A stretch of 16,188 nucleotides of DNA from Bacteroidales bacterium (GTDB taxonomy: Bacteria; Bacteroidota; Bacteroidia; Bacteroidales; VadinHA17): the NCBI GenBank assembly GCA_030692905.1, contig JAUYBT010000205.1, positions 1-16,188 of the forward strand, written 5' to 3'. Shown in pieces: positions 1 to 6,684 of this stretch. The notes beneath the pieces are model-generated. The model saw only the letters and a list, made by a program, of their open reading frames with translations. It made no database searches and was not told the DNA's origin. Made by a program: the position numbers and the translations under genes. How positions within the stretch are numbered: position 1 is the first letter of the stretch; each line of letters starts with the position of its first letter.

Positions 1-357
1 AAAGGATATGTTCTTATTGGCCCCGGAAGATGGGGATCAACTGACCCATGGCTGGGTATTCCGGTTAAGTGGCCACAAATCTCGGCAGCCAGGATCATCA
101 TAGAATCAGGCTTAAAAAACTACAGAATTGATCCAAGTCAGGGAACCCATTTCTTTCAGAACCTCACTTCATTCCGGGTTGGATATTTTACCCTTAATCC
201 TTATATTAATGAAGGATATTACGATGTAGATTTTCTTAATAAACTTGAGGTAGTTTATGAAGATAGCTATATCAGGCACGTCAGGTTTGTAAATCCCCTC
301 GAGATAATGATCGATGGGAAAAATCATAAAGGGGTAATTTTAAAGCCCTGCTATTAA
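1..357 (+). CDS. PEP synthase/PPDK-like PEP/pyruvate-binding protein, C-terminal fragment
   Basis: This is an open frame from the first base to a TAA at 355-357, giving the last 118 residues of a protein whose start lies outside the window. The fragment reads GRWGSTDPWLGIPVKW, then PSQGTHFFQNLTSFRVGY, and ends in GVILKPCY. I recognise these blocks from the C-terminus of the roughly 1000-residue PEP/pyruvate-binding domain proteins of Bacteroidota, related to PEP synthase and pyruvate phosphate dikinase. The ATP-grasp-like and swivelling domains would lie upstream and cannot be seen, so neither the reaction direction nor the phosphoryl donor can be judged. No hairpin followed by a T-run lies directly after the stop; a repeat element follows instead. 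The family assignment is from memory of conserved blocks. The exact enzymatic role is unproven. Confidence 0.75.
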   Translation, partial: KGYVLIGPGRWGSTDPWLGIPVKWPQISAARIIIESGLKNYRIDPSQGTHFFQNLTSFRVGYFTLNPYINEGYYDVDFLNKLEVVYEDSYIRHVRFVNPLEIMIDGKNHKGVILKPCY

Positions 358-358
358 A

Positions 359-440
359 CTTAGTGTAACTTTGTGCCTTCGTGCCTTTGTGGCAAAAAAA
401 GGAATGCTACTAAGACGCAACGGCGCTAAGATTCACAAAG
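359..440. repeat. Intergenic paired repeat with TAAG-ended arms
   Basis: Two related arms lie in opposite orientation. The left arm (359-404) starts CTTAGTG and carries TGTGCCTTCGTGCCTTTGTG. The right arm (410-440) starts CTAAGACGC, repeats GCTAAG, and ends CACAAAG. On the opposite strand the left arm reads as ACAAAGGCACGAAGGCACAAAG followed further on by CTAAG, the same style of degenerate GCAC/AAG repeat as the right arm. Similar intergenic strings are familiar from many environmental bacterial genomes; this is from memory, not from a search. No reading frame or clear terminator hairpin is present. The function is unknown. Confidence 0.5.
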
Positions 441-491
441 AAAGAATTATTAATACAATCTTACCGGAATTTTAAAACACACATAAATATA

Positions 492-899
492 ATGGAAACA
501 GCAAGAACAAAATACATTGGCGATCTCCGGACTGAAATAGTTCATGTCAGATCAGGGAGTGTTATAACAACCGATGCCCCGGTTGATAATAAAGGTAAGG
601 GTGAAAATTTTTCACCTACCGATATGGTTGCTTCAGCGCTTGGAAGCTGCATCTTTACAATAATGGGTATTGCAGCCAGGGAACATGGCTTCTCTATCGA
701 TGGAAGCTCTTGCAAAATAACGAAGATCATGACCGACAGCCCACGAAAGATAGGTGAGATCAAAATTGAATTCGACTTTACCGGGAATAGTTATACCGAT
801 AAGCAGAAAAAAATCCTGGAGTATTGCGTAAAAACCTGTCCGGTCGCTCTGACACTAAATGAATCAGTATTTCAGAATGTTATACTGTTATTTAAATAA
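492..899 (+). CDS. OsmC/Ohr family protein
   Basis: A 135-residue cytoplasmic protein with no signal peptide or membrane segment. OsmC/Ohr proteins are thiol-dependent peroxidases that reduce organic hydroperoxides, with two conserved cysteines forming the redox pair. Both are visible: Cys53 in ALGSC on the central helix and Cys116 in KTCPV. The preceding block FSPTDMVASALG (residues 40-51) is the usual family signature. An extra Cys at 112 lies close to the second catalytic Cys. The length is normal for the family. The ATG at 492 follows an A/T-rich leader without a Shine-Dalgarno sequence. This sequence is closer to the general YhfA/OsmC-like group than to Ohr, so true peroxidase activity is inferred. 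The stop codon lies inside a 20-bp palindrome shared with the convergent fabD end. Confidence 0.88.
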   Translation: METARTKYIGDLRTEIVHVRSGSVITTDAPVDNKGKGENFSPTDMVASALGSCIFTIMGIAAREHGFSIDGSSCKITKIMTDSPRKIGEIKIEFDFTGNSYTDKQKKILEYCVKTCPVALTLNESVFQNVILLFK

Positions 900-903
900 C
901 AGT
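884..903. terminator. Perfect 20-bp palindrome between convergent genes
   Basis: ACTGTTATTT at 884-893 is followed immediately by its exact reverse complement at 894-903. As RNA this gives a 7-bp stem with a TTTAAA loop on either strand. It covers the stop codon of the OsmC gene and ends 8 bp before the fabD stop codon. That placement fits a bidirectional terminator, although the tails lack a strong U-run. Confidence 0.5.
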
Positions 904-910
904 GTCATTT

Positions 911-1792
911 TCAGAATGTTGCCCCCTCAGTGACAATATCTTTGTTTACCTTTTTTATCAGACCCTGTAAAACATTCCCCGGACCAACCTCAACAAATGA
1001 TGTTGCTCCATCGGAGATCATGTTAAGGACGCTTTGTGTCCATCGAACAGGGGATGTCAGTTGTAAAACAAGGTTTGATTTTATTACTTCAGGTTCTATA
1101 GATGGTTTTGCATTAACATTCTGATAAACAGGGCATACCGGCTTATTGAAAGTAGTGTTTTTTATTGCTTCTTCAAGTTCCATTCGGGCCGGTTCCATAA
1201 CCGGTGAATGAAAAGCGCCACCGACTGCCAGTTTAAGAGCTCTTTTTGCACCTTTTTCTTTGAGCATTTCGATGGCCTTATCAATGCCTTCATTTGCACC
1301 GGATATTACAATCTGTCCGGGGCTGTTATAATTAGCGGGTACCACAATTTCTTTAATGGAAGCACAGACCTCCTCAACTATTTTATCATCGAGACCAAGA
1401 ATGGCAGCCATAGTTGATGGAGTCTTCTCGCAGGCTTTCTGCATGGACATGGCTCTTTTTGATACCAGCACAAGTCCGTCTTCGAAAGAGAGAGTTTTAT
1501 TGGCAACAAGTGCAGAGAACTCACCGAGTGAATGCCCGGCAACCATATCGGGTTTAAATGAATTTCCGATAACAGCAGCAAGAATTGTTGAATGAAGGAA
1601 GATAGCAGGTTGTGTAACTTTTGTTTGTTTCAGATCTTCATCGGTCCCGGCAAACATAAGGTCGGTTATTCTGAATCCTAGTATTGCGTTTGCTCTTTCA
1701 AACATCTCTTTTGCGACAGGTGATTTATCATAAAGATCTTTCCCCATTCCGATAAACTGTGCTCCCTGTCCGGGAAATACATATGCCTTCAT
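911..1792 (-). CDS. fabD: Malonyl-CoA:ACP transacylase
   Basis: A 293-residue cytoplasmic enzyme that moves the malonyl group from CoA to acyl carrier protein for fatty acid elongation. FPGQGAQ lies at the N-terminus (residues 6-12). The nucleophile elbow GHSLGE is at 86-91 with catalytic Ser88. Arg113, the CoA carboxylate binder, is in SKRAM. Catalytic His195 is in GGAFHSPVM, and Gln244 is in QLTSPVRW, matching the E. coli S92/R117/H201/Q250 arrangement. The length is normal. The gene lies 61 bp downstream of folE on the same strand. A perfect TAnnTTTG element in that gap suggests it also has its own promoter. The usual fab partners (fabF, fabG, acpP) are not adjacent, so this is a solitary fabD. 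Its 3' end faces the OsmC gene 11 bp away. Confidence 0.96.
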   Translation of the reverse strand: MKAYVFPGQGAQFIGMGKDLYDKSPVAKEMFERANAILGFRITDLMFAGTDEDLKQTKVTQPAIFLHSTILAAVIGNSFKPDMVAGHSLGEFSALVANKTLSFEDGLVLVSKRAMSMQKACEKTPSTMAAILGLDDKIVEEVCASIKEIVVPANYNSPGQIVISGANEGIDKAIEMLKEKGAKRALKLAVGGAFHSPVMEPARMELEEAIKNTTFNKPVCPVYQNVNAKPSIEPEVIKSNLVLQLTSPVRWTQSVLNMISDGATSFVEVGPGNVLQGLIKKVNKDIVTEGATF

Positions 1793-1834
1793 AATTACTT
1801 ATTTTTAGTTTAAAACGCTGTTTCCAACGGGGTG

Positions 1835-1842
1835 CAAAAATA
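1835..1842 (-). promoter_or_regulatory. -7 promoter element of fabD
   Basis: The minus strand reads TATTTTTG, a perfect match to the Bacteroidota -7 consensus TAnnTTTG, 42 bases upstream of the fabD ATG and inside the folE-fabD gap. No convincing TTTG -33 box is found at the usual 17-23 base spacing, so the call is moderate. Confidence 0.45.
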
Positions 1843-1853
1843 AGAAAATTGTT

Positions 1854-2501
1854 TTAATGAAGTTTTGTTCCAATCAGGTGAATAAACTCTTCACGTGTAT
1901 TAAGTTGTTTGAGGAAAATGCCGGTAAAGGCCGAGGTGGTTGTTACAGAGTTCTGTTTCTGAACACCCCTGATCTGCATGCACATATGCTGAGCTTCAAT
2001 GACAACCGCAACTCCCAGCGGATGAAGGGTATCCTGGATACAGTTTCTGATCTGGGTGGTGAGTCTTTCCTGAACCTGAAGCCTTCTTGAAAATGCCTCC
2101 ACAACCCGTGCTATCTTGCTCAGTCCTGTGATATAACCGTCGGGAATATATGCAACATGAGCTTTCCCGAAGAACGGTAGCATGTGATGTTCGCACATTG
2201 AATAAAGATCAATATCTTTTACTATAACCATCTGTTTATATTCCTCTTTAAACATGGCTGATTTCAGGATCTCCTCCGCGTTCATACTGTATCCGTTAGT
2301 AAGGTAATTCAAAGCTTTTGCAACTCTGACGGGAGTATGCTTAAGTCCTTCTCTTTCAGGATCTTCTCCAATAAGCTCCAGTACCCTGTAGTAAATGGTG
2401 GATAATTCTTCTATGTTTTCAGCATTCCAGGTCTCGATTTTATTATATCCATCGGTAACTATACCGGAACCGTCATTAATCTTCTCAATTGTTTTAGCCA
2501 T
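1854..2501 (-). CDS. folE: GTP cyclohydrolase I
   Basis: A 215-residue enzyme that converts GTP to 7,8-dihydroneopterin triphosphate, the first step to folate, biopterin and queuosine-type pterins. The zinc ligands are visible: Cys103 and His106 in SMCEHHMLPF, and Cys174 in AQHMCMQIRG, equivalent to E. coli Cys110, His113 and Cys181. Other core blocks are EGLKHTPVRVAKA (residues 51-63), GLSKIARVVEAFSRRLQVQE and the late SVTTTSAF. The length is normal for type IA enzymes, so this is not the zinc-independent FolE2. The ATG lies inside the last codons of the upstream PTPS-like gene (8-bp overlap), which indicates translational coupling. fabD follows. The coupling ties this copy to the PTPS step, though it probably also feeds folate synthesis unless another folE exists elsewhere. 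Confidence 0.97.
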   Translation of the reverse strand: MAKTIEKINDGSGIVTDGYNKIETWNAENIEELSTIYYRVLELIGEDPEREGLKHTPVRVAKALNYLTNGYSMNAEEILKSAMFKEEYKQMVIVKDIDLYSMCEHHMLPFFGKAHVAYIPDGYITGLSKIARVVEAFSRRLQVQERLTTQIRNCIQDTLHPLGVAVVIEAQHMCMQIRGVQKQNSVTTTSAFTGIFLKQLNTREEFIHLIGTKLH

Positions 2502-2916
2502 AATATTTTATTGAATTATTCTCAGTTTCTTCAATTTTTACGCAATGGAGGATGGCCTCTCCCTTTTCAATAGAGGGTTTAAGTTCATCCCAGATGGCAA
2601 CAGCAAGATTTTCAGTTGTAACAATCCTCCCTTTCATGAAGTCAACCTCAAGATTAATGTTTTTATGATCAATCTTATTAATTATTTTATCGAGAATTAT
2701 CTGTTTCAGGATGTTTATATTCATTACAAAACCATGTTCCGTTGAAGGTTCCCCTTTAACAGTCACCCATAAAACATAGTTGTGCCCGTGCCAGTTTGGA
2801 TTGGAGCACTTTCCGAATACTTTTTGGTTAACTTCATCGGACCAGTCCTGCCTGAACATCCTGTGTGCGGCACAGAATCTTTCTCTGCGTGTCAGATAAA
2901 TCATACTACCATGCAT
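2494..2916 (-). CDS. 6-pyruvoyl-tetrahydropterin synthase / QueD family enzyme
   Basis: A 140-residue member of the PTPS/QueD T-fold family, acting on dihydroneopterin triphosphate made by FolE. Visible residues are zinc ligands His18 (FCAAHR), His43 and His45 (NWHGHNY), catalytic Cys37 (FGKCSNPN), the Asp83-His84 pair (IDHKN) and the substrate-anchoring Glu130 (EETENN). The blocks FGKCSNPNWHGHNY, TTENLAVAIWDEL and EETENNSIKYYG resemble the animal PTPS pattern more than E. coli QueD, which has a shorter Cys-to-His segment. The product could therefore be 6-pyruvoyl-tetrahydropterin (biopterin route) or 6-carboxytetrahydropterin (queuosine route). No queC, queE or sepiapterin reductase gene is nearby to decide. 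The start may be the ATG at 2904 (136 residues), which is nearer the conserved core. The gene overlaps folE by 8 bp. Confidence 0.9.
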   Translation of the reverse strand: MHGSMIYLTRRERFCAAHRMFRQDWSDEVNQKVFGKCSNPNWHGHNYVLWVTVKGEPSTEHGFVMNINILKQIILDKIINKIDHKNINLEVDFMKGRIVTTENLAVAIWDELKPSIEKGEAILHCVKIEETENNSIKYYG

Positions 2917-2941
2917 TTATAATACAATATTAACCAATAAT

Positions 2942-2976
2942 TTTGATCTTTTTAATTCATAAAAGTAATATATTTA
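2942..2976 (+). promoter_or_regulatory. Putative mqnBD promoter
   Basis: TTTG at 2942-2945 is followed after 23 bases by TATATTTA at 2969-2976, which matches the Bacteroidota TAnnTTTG -7 element in all but the last base. It lies 20 bases upstream of the annotated mqnB ATG and 38 bases before the alternative ATG at 3014. This supports transcription of the mqnB-mqnD pair from here. Confidence 0.4.
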
Positions 2977-2995
2977 CCCACTCTTTACTGTTTAA

Positions 2996-3694
2996 ATGGC
3001 CACAGATATAATTATGTCATTTAAAATATTATACGTTACAGCTACCTCTTCTGAAGCCGATGTCCTTAAAAAAATCAGGGGCATGATGTCTGTTACGGGT
3101 GGTTACCGGTTTGGAAATTTTGAGATTAGCCTTCTGGTTGCCGGAGTGGGCTCTATCTCAACAGCATGGGCTATGAAACAATGGATTTCGGTAAATAAAA
3201 AACCTGACCTTGCCATTAACACCGGGATAGCAGGAAGTTATAAAGATGAATTTGACATAGGGGATGTAGTTATGCCTGTTACTGACTGTTTTGCAGATGC
3301 CGGTATTGAAGATGGTGACAATTTTCTAACCTTGTCAGAGGCTGGACTAACCAGTGCCGATGAGTTCCCTTACAGTAATGGATTTCTTTTTGCTGATCCC
3401 CGGTATAGTGTACAGATGAAAAGACTTTTAAAACCGGTCAGGGCCATAACAGTCAATACTGCTACCGGCTCCGAAGCTAGCAGAATAAAATTATTACAAA
3501 AATTTAATCCTGACATTGAAACGATGGAAGGAGCAACTTTTTTCTATATTTGCGCCAGGGAAAATATTCCTTTTCTGGCTCTCAGGGCAATATCAAACAT
3601 GGTAGAACCCCGCAATAAACGCAATTGGAACATCGCGCTTGCCCTTGATAACCTGTCAGAAAAGATTAATGAAGTATTGAATACACTGGAGTAA
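2996..3694 (+). CDS. mqnB: Futalosine hydrolase
   Basis: A 232-residue nucleoside phosphorylase-superfamily enzyme of the futalosine route to menaquinone. It hydrolyses futalosine to dehypoxanthinylfutalosine and hypoxanthine in the cytoplasm. The N-terminal strand ILYVTATSSEAD, the phosphate/ribose-side loop NTGIAGSY (residues 75-82), the nucleoside-binding ETMEGA (175-180) and RAISNMVEPRN (197-207) are all present. The ISN in place of the ISD found in methylthioadenosine nucleosidases, followed by VEPRN, is the mark of the futalosine branch. The ATG at 2996 is annotated; the ATG at 3014 would place the start just before the conserved first strand and is equally plausible. mqnD follows after 3 bp, so the two are almost certainly co-transcribed. 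Confidence 0.93.
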   Translation: MATDIIMSFKILYVTATSSEADVLKKIRGMMSVTGGYRFGNFEISLLVAGVGSISTAWAMKQWISVNKKPDLAINTGIAGSYKDEFDIGDVVMPVTDCFADAGIEDGDNFLTLSEAGLTSADEFPYSNGFLFADPRYSVQMKRLLKPVRAITVNTATGSEASRIKLLQKFNPDIETMEGATFFYICARENIPFLALRAISNMVEPRNKRNWNIALALDNLSEKINEVLNTLE

Positions 3695-3697
3695 GAG

Positions 3698-4537
3698 ATG
3701 AAATTAACATTGGGTTTCTCGCCATGCCCGAACGATACATTTATTTTTGATGCAATGGTGCATGGCAGAATTGATACAGAAGGGCTTGAGTTTGATTATT
3801 TTCTTGCTGATGTTGAAGAACTGAATAGAAAGGCGCTGGCTTCAGAGGTTGATATCACAAAAATGAGCTACCACGCTTATGCTTATGCGGCAAAGAACTA
3901 CCTGATCCTTGATTCGGGCAGTGCACTCGGACACAGAAACGGGCCATTACTGATAAGCAAACGAATTATTAATCCCTCTGATCTTGCTGATAAGAGGATC
4001 GCAATACCGGGGAAATACACAACTGCAAACCTCCTTTTCAGTATTGCCTGGCCTGACGCAGTTAATAAAATTGAATATCTTTTTTCCGATATTGAAGATG
4101 CTCTCTTGAAGGACGAGGTCGATGCCGGCCTTATAATCCATGAAACAAGATTTACTTATTATAAAAGGGGACTTAATAAAATTGCAGATATGGGAGAGTA
4201 TTGGGAGAAGCTTACAGGTTTGCCCATACCTCTTGGAGCCATAGTCATAAATAGGAATATCCCGGAAGATATCGCACAGAAAGTAAATCGGATACTACGA
4301 AGAAGCCTCGAATATGCTTACAGAGATTCATTTGCATCCTACGACTTTGTTTCAGGTAATGCAAAGGAGATGGACAGCACAGTTATGAACAATCATATCA
4401 AGCTTTTCGTGAATGAGTACACTCTAAATCTGGGCAACAAGGGGAAAGAAGCCATTAATGAGCTTTTCAGGATTGCCGGAGAGAAAGGGGTAATACCTGC
4501 TCTGCCAGGCAGGATTTTTCTTACATCGATTAGTTAA
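3698..4537 (+). CDS. mqnD: 1,4-dihydroxy-6-naphthoate synthase
   Basis: A 279-residue enzyme with a periplasmic-binding-protein-like fold but no signal peptide, so it acts in the cytoplasm. It converts cyclic dehypoxanthinylfutalosine to 1,4-dihydroxy-6-naphthoate in menaquinone synthesis. Family marks are LGFSPCPNDTFIF (residues 5-17), GKYTTANLL (105-113), DAGLIIHE (142-149) with His148 as the likely catalytic base, and LPIPLGAIVINR (175-186). The length is normal. It sits 3 bp after mqnB, and no other mqn gene (mqnA, C or E) is in the window, so the pathway is split across loci. The pairing of mqnB and mqnD by itself gives strong support for both calls. Confidence 0.95.
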   Translation: MKLTLGFSPCPNDTFIFDAMVHGRIDTEGLEFDYFLADVEELNRKALASEVDITKMSYHAYAYAAKNYLILDSGSALGHRNGPLLISKRIINPSDLADKRIAIPGKYTTANLLFSIAWPDAVNKIEYLFSDIEDALLKDEVDAGLIIHETRFTYYKRGLNKIADMGEYWEKLTGLPIPLGAIVINRNIPEDIAQKVNRILRRSLEYAYRDSFASYDFVSGNAKEMDSTVMNNHIKLFVNEYTLNLGNKGKEAINELFRIAGEKGVIPALPGRIFLTSIS

Positions 4538-4555
4538 TTTCAGGTATAAAAATGC

Positions 4556-4581
4556 TAAATTTGAACATAGGTTATTGTTCA
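4556..4581 (+). promoter_or_regulatory. sodB promoter -7 box overlapped by an inverted repeat
   Basis: TAAATTTG at 4556-4563 is a perfect TAnnTTTG element. Overlapping its end is an inverted repeat: TGAACA (4562-4567), an 8-base spacer, then TGTTCA (4576-4581). It covers the expected transcription start about 50-60 bases before the sodB ATG. An operator at this place would allow repression by blocking the promoter. The identity of any regulator is unknown. No good -33 TTTG is seen at the usual spacing. Confidence 0.5.
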
Positions 4582-4623
4582 TTGTTTTAATAGTTGAAAG
4601 TATTAATTCAAAATAATTAAATC

Positions 4624-5202
4624 ATGGCATTTGAACTACCAAAACTTCCGTACAAGCTGAACGCACTTGTCCCATATATAAGTGAAGAGACGCTTGATTA
4701 CCACTATGGTAAACATCATCAGGCTTATGTCAATAATCTGAATGGACTCATCCCGGGTACAGAGTTTGAAAAGGCTGATCTGGAAACAATCATTAAGAAA
4801 GCTGAAGGGGGTATTTATAATAATGCTGCCCAGGTCTGGAATCACACCTGTTATTTCGAATCATTTTCCCATGATGGCAGAAAGGTTCCTAAAGGTGCTC
4901 TTGCGGACGCTATAAATGGTTCATTCGGTTCACTCGATTCATTTAAAGAGCAATTTAATAAAGCTGCTGCCACACTTTTCGGAGCCGGCTGGGCCTGGCT
5001 GGTGAAAAAAGAAGATGGAACTTTGCAGATTGTTCAGGAATCAAATGCCGGCAACCCTTTGCGTAAAGGTCTCAAACCTCTGATGACATGCGATGTATGG
5101 GAACATGCTTATTATATTGATTATAGAAATAAGCGCCCCGATTATATCAAATCATTCTGGGAAATACTTGACTGGGATCTTGTTGCGAAACGTTACTATT
5201 AG
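4624..5202 (+). CDS. sodB: Superoxide dismutase, iron (or cambialistic) type
   Basis: A 192-residue cytoplasmic Fe/Mn-family superoxide dismutase. Metal ligands are His27 (DYHYGKHH), His74 (VWNHTCYF), Asp157 and His161 (DVWEHAYYIDY). Second-sphere Gln70 in AAQVWNHT and NAG in the C-terminal domain (141-143) are the iron-type pattern; manganese enzymes carry the Gln in the C-terminal domain instead. The residue after NHT is Cys76, where E. coli SodB has Phe, a small difference close to the active site. Some Bacteroidota enzymes of this type accept either metal, so cambialistic use is possible. The gene has its own promoter with an inverted repeat. A nitroreductase-family gene follows after 77 bp on the same strand. 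Confidence 0.96.
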   Translation: MAFELPKLPYKLNALVPYISEETLDYHYGKHHQAYVNNLNGLIPGTEFEKADLETIIKKAEGGIYNNAAQVWNHTCYFESFSHDGRKVPKGALADAINGSFGSLDSFKEQFNKAAATLFGAGWAWLVKKEDGTLQIVQESNAGNPLRKGLKPLMTCDVWEHAYYIDYRNKRPDYIKSFWEILDWDLVAKRYY

Positions 5203-5279
5203 TCTTACATTATATTAAAAGGGAATCATAATGCGATTTTCTTTTTTGAAAAATTTGTTTTAAGATAAAAAAACTGAAG

Positions 5280-5852
5280 ATGAATCTAAAAGACCTGATC
5301 TTTAAAACCCGATCTTACCGCCGTTTCGATGAATCACACCATGTTGATTCCAAAACTCTTGAAAACCTTATTGATCTTGCCAGGATGTCAGCCTCAGGAG
5401 CCAACAGGCAACCTTTGAGATATCTCATTTATAACACTCCTGAAGATTGTAAAAGGGTTTTTCCATCAATTGCATGGGCCGGTTATCTGACAGAGTGGCC
5501 CGGACCGGATAAAGGTGAAAGGCCAACAGGGTATATTATTATATTGGGTGATAAATCAATAACTGAAGTATTTGGTGTTGATCACGGCATTGCTGCTCAA
5601 AGTATTATGCTTGGAGCTACTGAAGCCGGCCTCGGAGGATGTATGATATCATCTATAAAACGTGAGGAGCTCCGTGACGATCTTAATATCCCTGATAATC
5701 TTGAAATACTGTTGATTCTTGCTTTGGGGAAACCAGTAGAGAAGGTCATAATTGATGAAATTAAAAAGGATGACGTGAAGTACTGGAGGGATAGCGAAAA
5801 AAATCATCATGTACCCAAAAGGAACTTAAATGAATTGATAATAAAATTATAG
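5280..5852 (+). CDS. Nitroreductase-family flavoprotein
   Basis: A 190-residue protein of the FMN-dependent nitroreductase superfamily. The N-terminal FMN-phosphate motif RSYRRFD (residues 11-17), SASGANRQPLRY (37-48), the GLGGCM loop (117-122) and the terminal HHVPKRNLNELI are all characteristic. Such proteins reduce nitro groups, quinones or enones with NAD(P)H; the natural substrate cannot be read from sequence. No ferredoxin-type Cys cluster is attached. The ATG at 5280 follows an A-rich leader. It lies 77 bp after sodB, and a shared oxidative-stress transcript is possible but not shown, as no clear separate promoter was found. Confidence 0.9.
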   Translation: MNLKDLIFKTRSYRRFDESHHVDSKTLENLIDLARMSASGANRQPLRYLIYNTPEDCKRVFPSIAWAGYLTEWPGPDKGERPTGYIIILGDKSITEVFGVDHGIAAQSIMLGATEAGLGGCMISSIKREELRDDLNIPDNLEILLILALGKPVEKVIIDEIKKDDVKYWRDSEKNHHVPKRNLNELIIKL

Positions 5853-5866
5853 TCAGACAATTGACA

Positions 5867-6586
5867 ATGAAAAGTATTTTTTTTATAATACTTTCAGTTT
5901 GTATTCTTAATCAAGCCGGTTTCAGTCAGGGAAAAGAAAATGCAGGAATCAGAATTCTCTTCCACGGTTTAGTGATGGATGCAAATACCTTGTCCCCGCT
6001 TGCCAATTCACAGATAATGATCAACAGAGCTTTTTCATCCGTCAGTAGTGATGATGGTACTTTTGCATTTTATGTGAACAGGAATGATACAGTCGTCTTT
6101 AAGATCCTGGGTTATAAGGCTACAATCCTTTACGTAAGTGATACATTAATTGGCAGGGAATTCATTGCCGGTGTTTATATGCACACTGATACATTGTCGA
6201 TTGGAGAGGTTGTAATTGTTCCCAGGCTCATAAACCTTAAATCTGAAATATTGAATGCGAAGAGTAAGACCCCGACAACCTTTGATAATGCCAGATATAA
6301 TGTTGCTGTATCTGCCTACCAGGGCCGGAACAGCCAGAGCAAACTGGGTGACCCTGCTACCAACTACACTCACTTAAGTCAGAAACAAAAGGTCGATGCA
6401 TATGAAAGAGGTGGCATTCCATCCGACAAAATGGTAGGTTTAAGTCCATTATTATTAATCCCGGCAGCTTATCTTCTTATACATGGCTTACCCGAAAAAC
6501 CTGCTCCGTTGAAACCGCAACTTTCTGATCAGGAGGTTGATCAGATACAAAAGAAATACCTCGAGACTATGAAGCAAAGGAAGTAA
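5867..6586 (+). CDS. Secreted CarboxypepD_reg-like domain protein
   Basis: A 239-residue protein starting at the ATG at 5867; an in-frame TTG at 5861 is a less likely start. The N-terminus MKSIFFIILSVCILNQAGFSQ is a signal peptide with probable cleavage near FSQ|G. The block FHGLVMDANTLSPLANSQIMI followed by SSDDGTFAFYV and VVFKILGYK is the carboxypeptidase-regulatory-like beta-sandwich common at the N-terminus of Bacteroidota outer-membrane and secreted proteins. The rest is not recognised: a polar middle, a short hydrophobic stretch LSPLLLIPAAYLLIHGLP and a charged C-terminus. No TonB-dependent receptor follows, so it is a free-standing domain protein, periplasmic or surface-exposed. It begins 14 bp after the nitroreductase stop. 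The function is unknown. Confidence 0.8.
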   Translation: MKSIFFIILSVCILNQAGFSQGKENAGIRILFHGLVMDANTLSPLANSQIMINRAFSSVSSDDGTFAFYVNRNDTVVFKILGYKATILYVSDTLIGREFIAGVYMHTDTLSIGEVVIVPRLINLKSEILNAKSKTPTTFDNARYNVAVSAYQGRNSQSKLGDPATNYTHLSQKQKVDAYERGGIPSDKMVGLSPLLLIPAAYLLIHGLPEKPAPLKPQLSDQEVDQIQKKYLETMKQRK

Positions 6587-6604
6587 AAGAAGGGGAAAAT
6601 AGAT

Positions 6605-6681
6605 GCAAGACGCATGACGCAAGACACAAGGAAGAAAAACAATTTGATTTTCCGTGAGTCGTGAGCCGTGTGTCGTGTGTC
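6605..6681. repeat. Seven-base-periodic inverted element between convergent genes
   Basis: The left arm is built of 7-base units GCAAGAC, GCATGAC, GCAAGAC and ACAAGGA (6605-6632). The right arm has GTGAGTC, GTGAGCC, GTGTGTC and GTGTGTC (6654-6681). Read on the opposite strand, the right arm units are GACnCAC, the same GACnCAn pattern as the left arm, so the two arms are degenerate inverted copies. The centre carries GGAAGAAAA and TTTTCC, able to pair. The element sits exactly between the stops of a plus-strand and a minus-strand gene and ends 3 bp from the latter, which suggests a bidirectional terminator. Confidence 0.6.
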
Positions 6682-6684
6682 CTT

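Noticed and set aside
1821..1832. TTCCAACGGGG shared between the folE-fabD gap and the hairpin cluster at 14500-14510
   Set aside because: An 11-base match between two distant non-coding sites is suggestive, but only one copy has the flanking hairpin, so a common repeat family is not supported.
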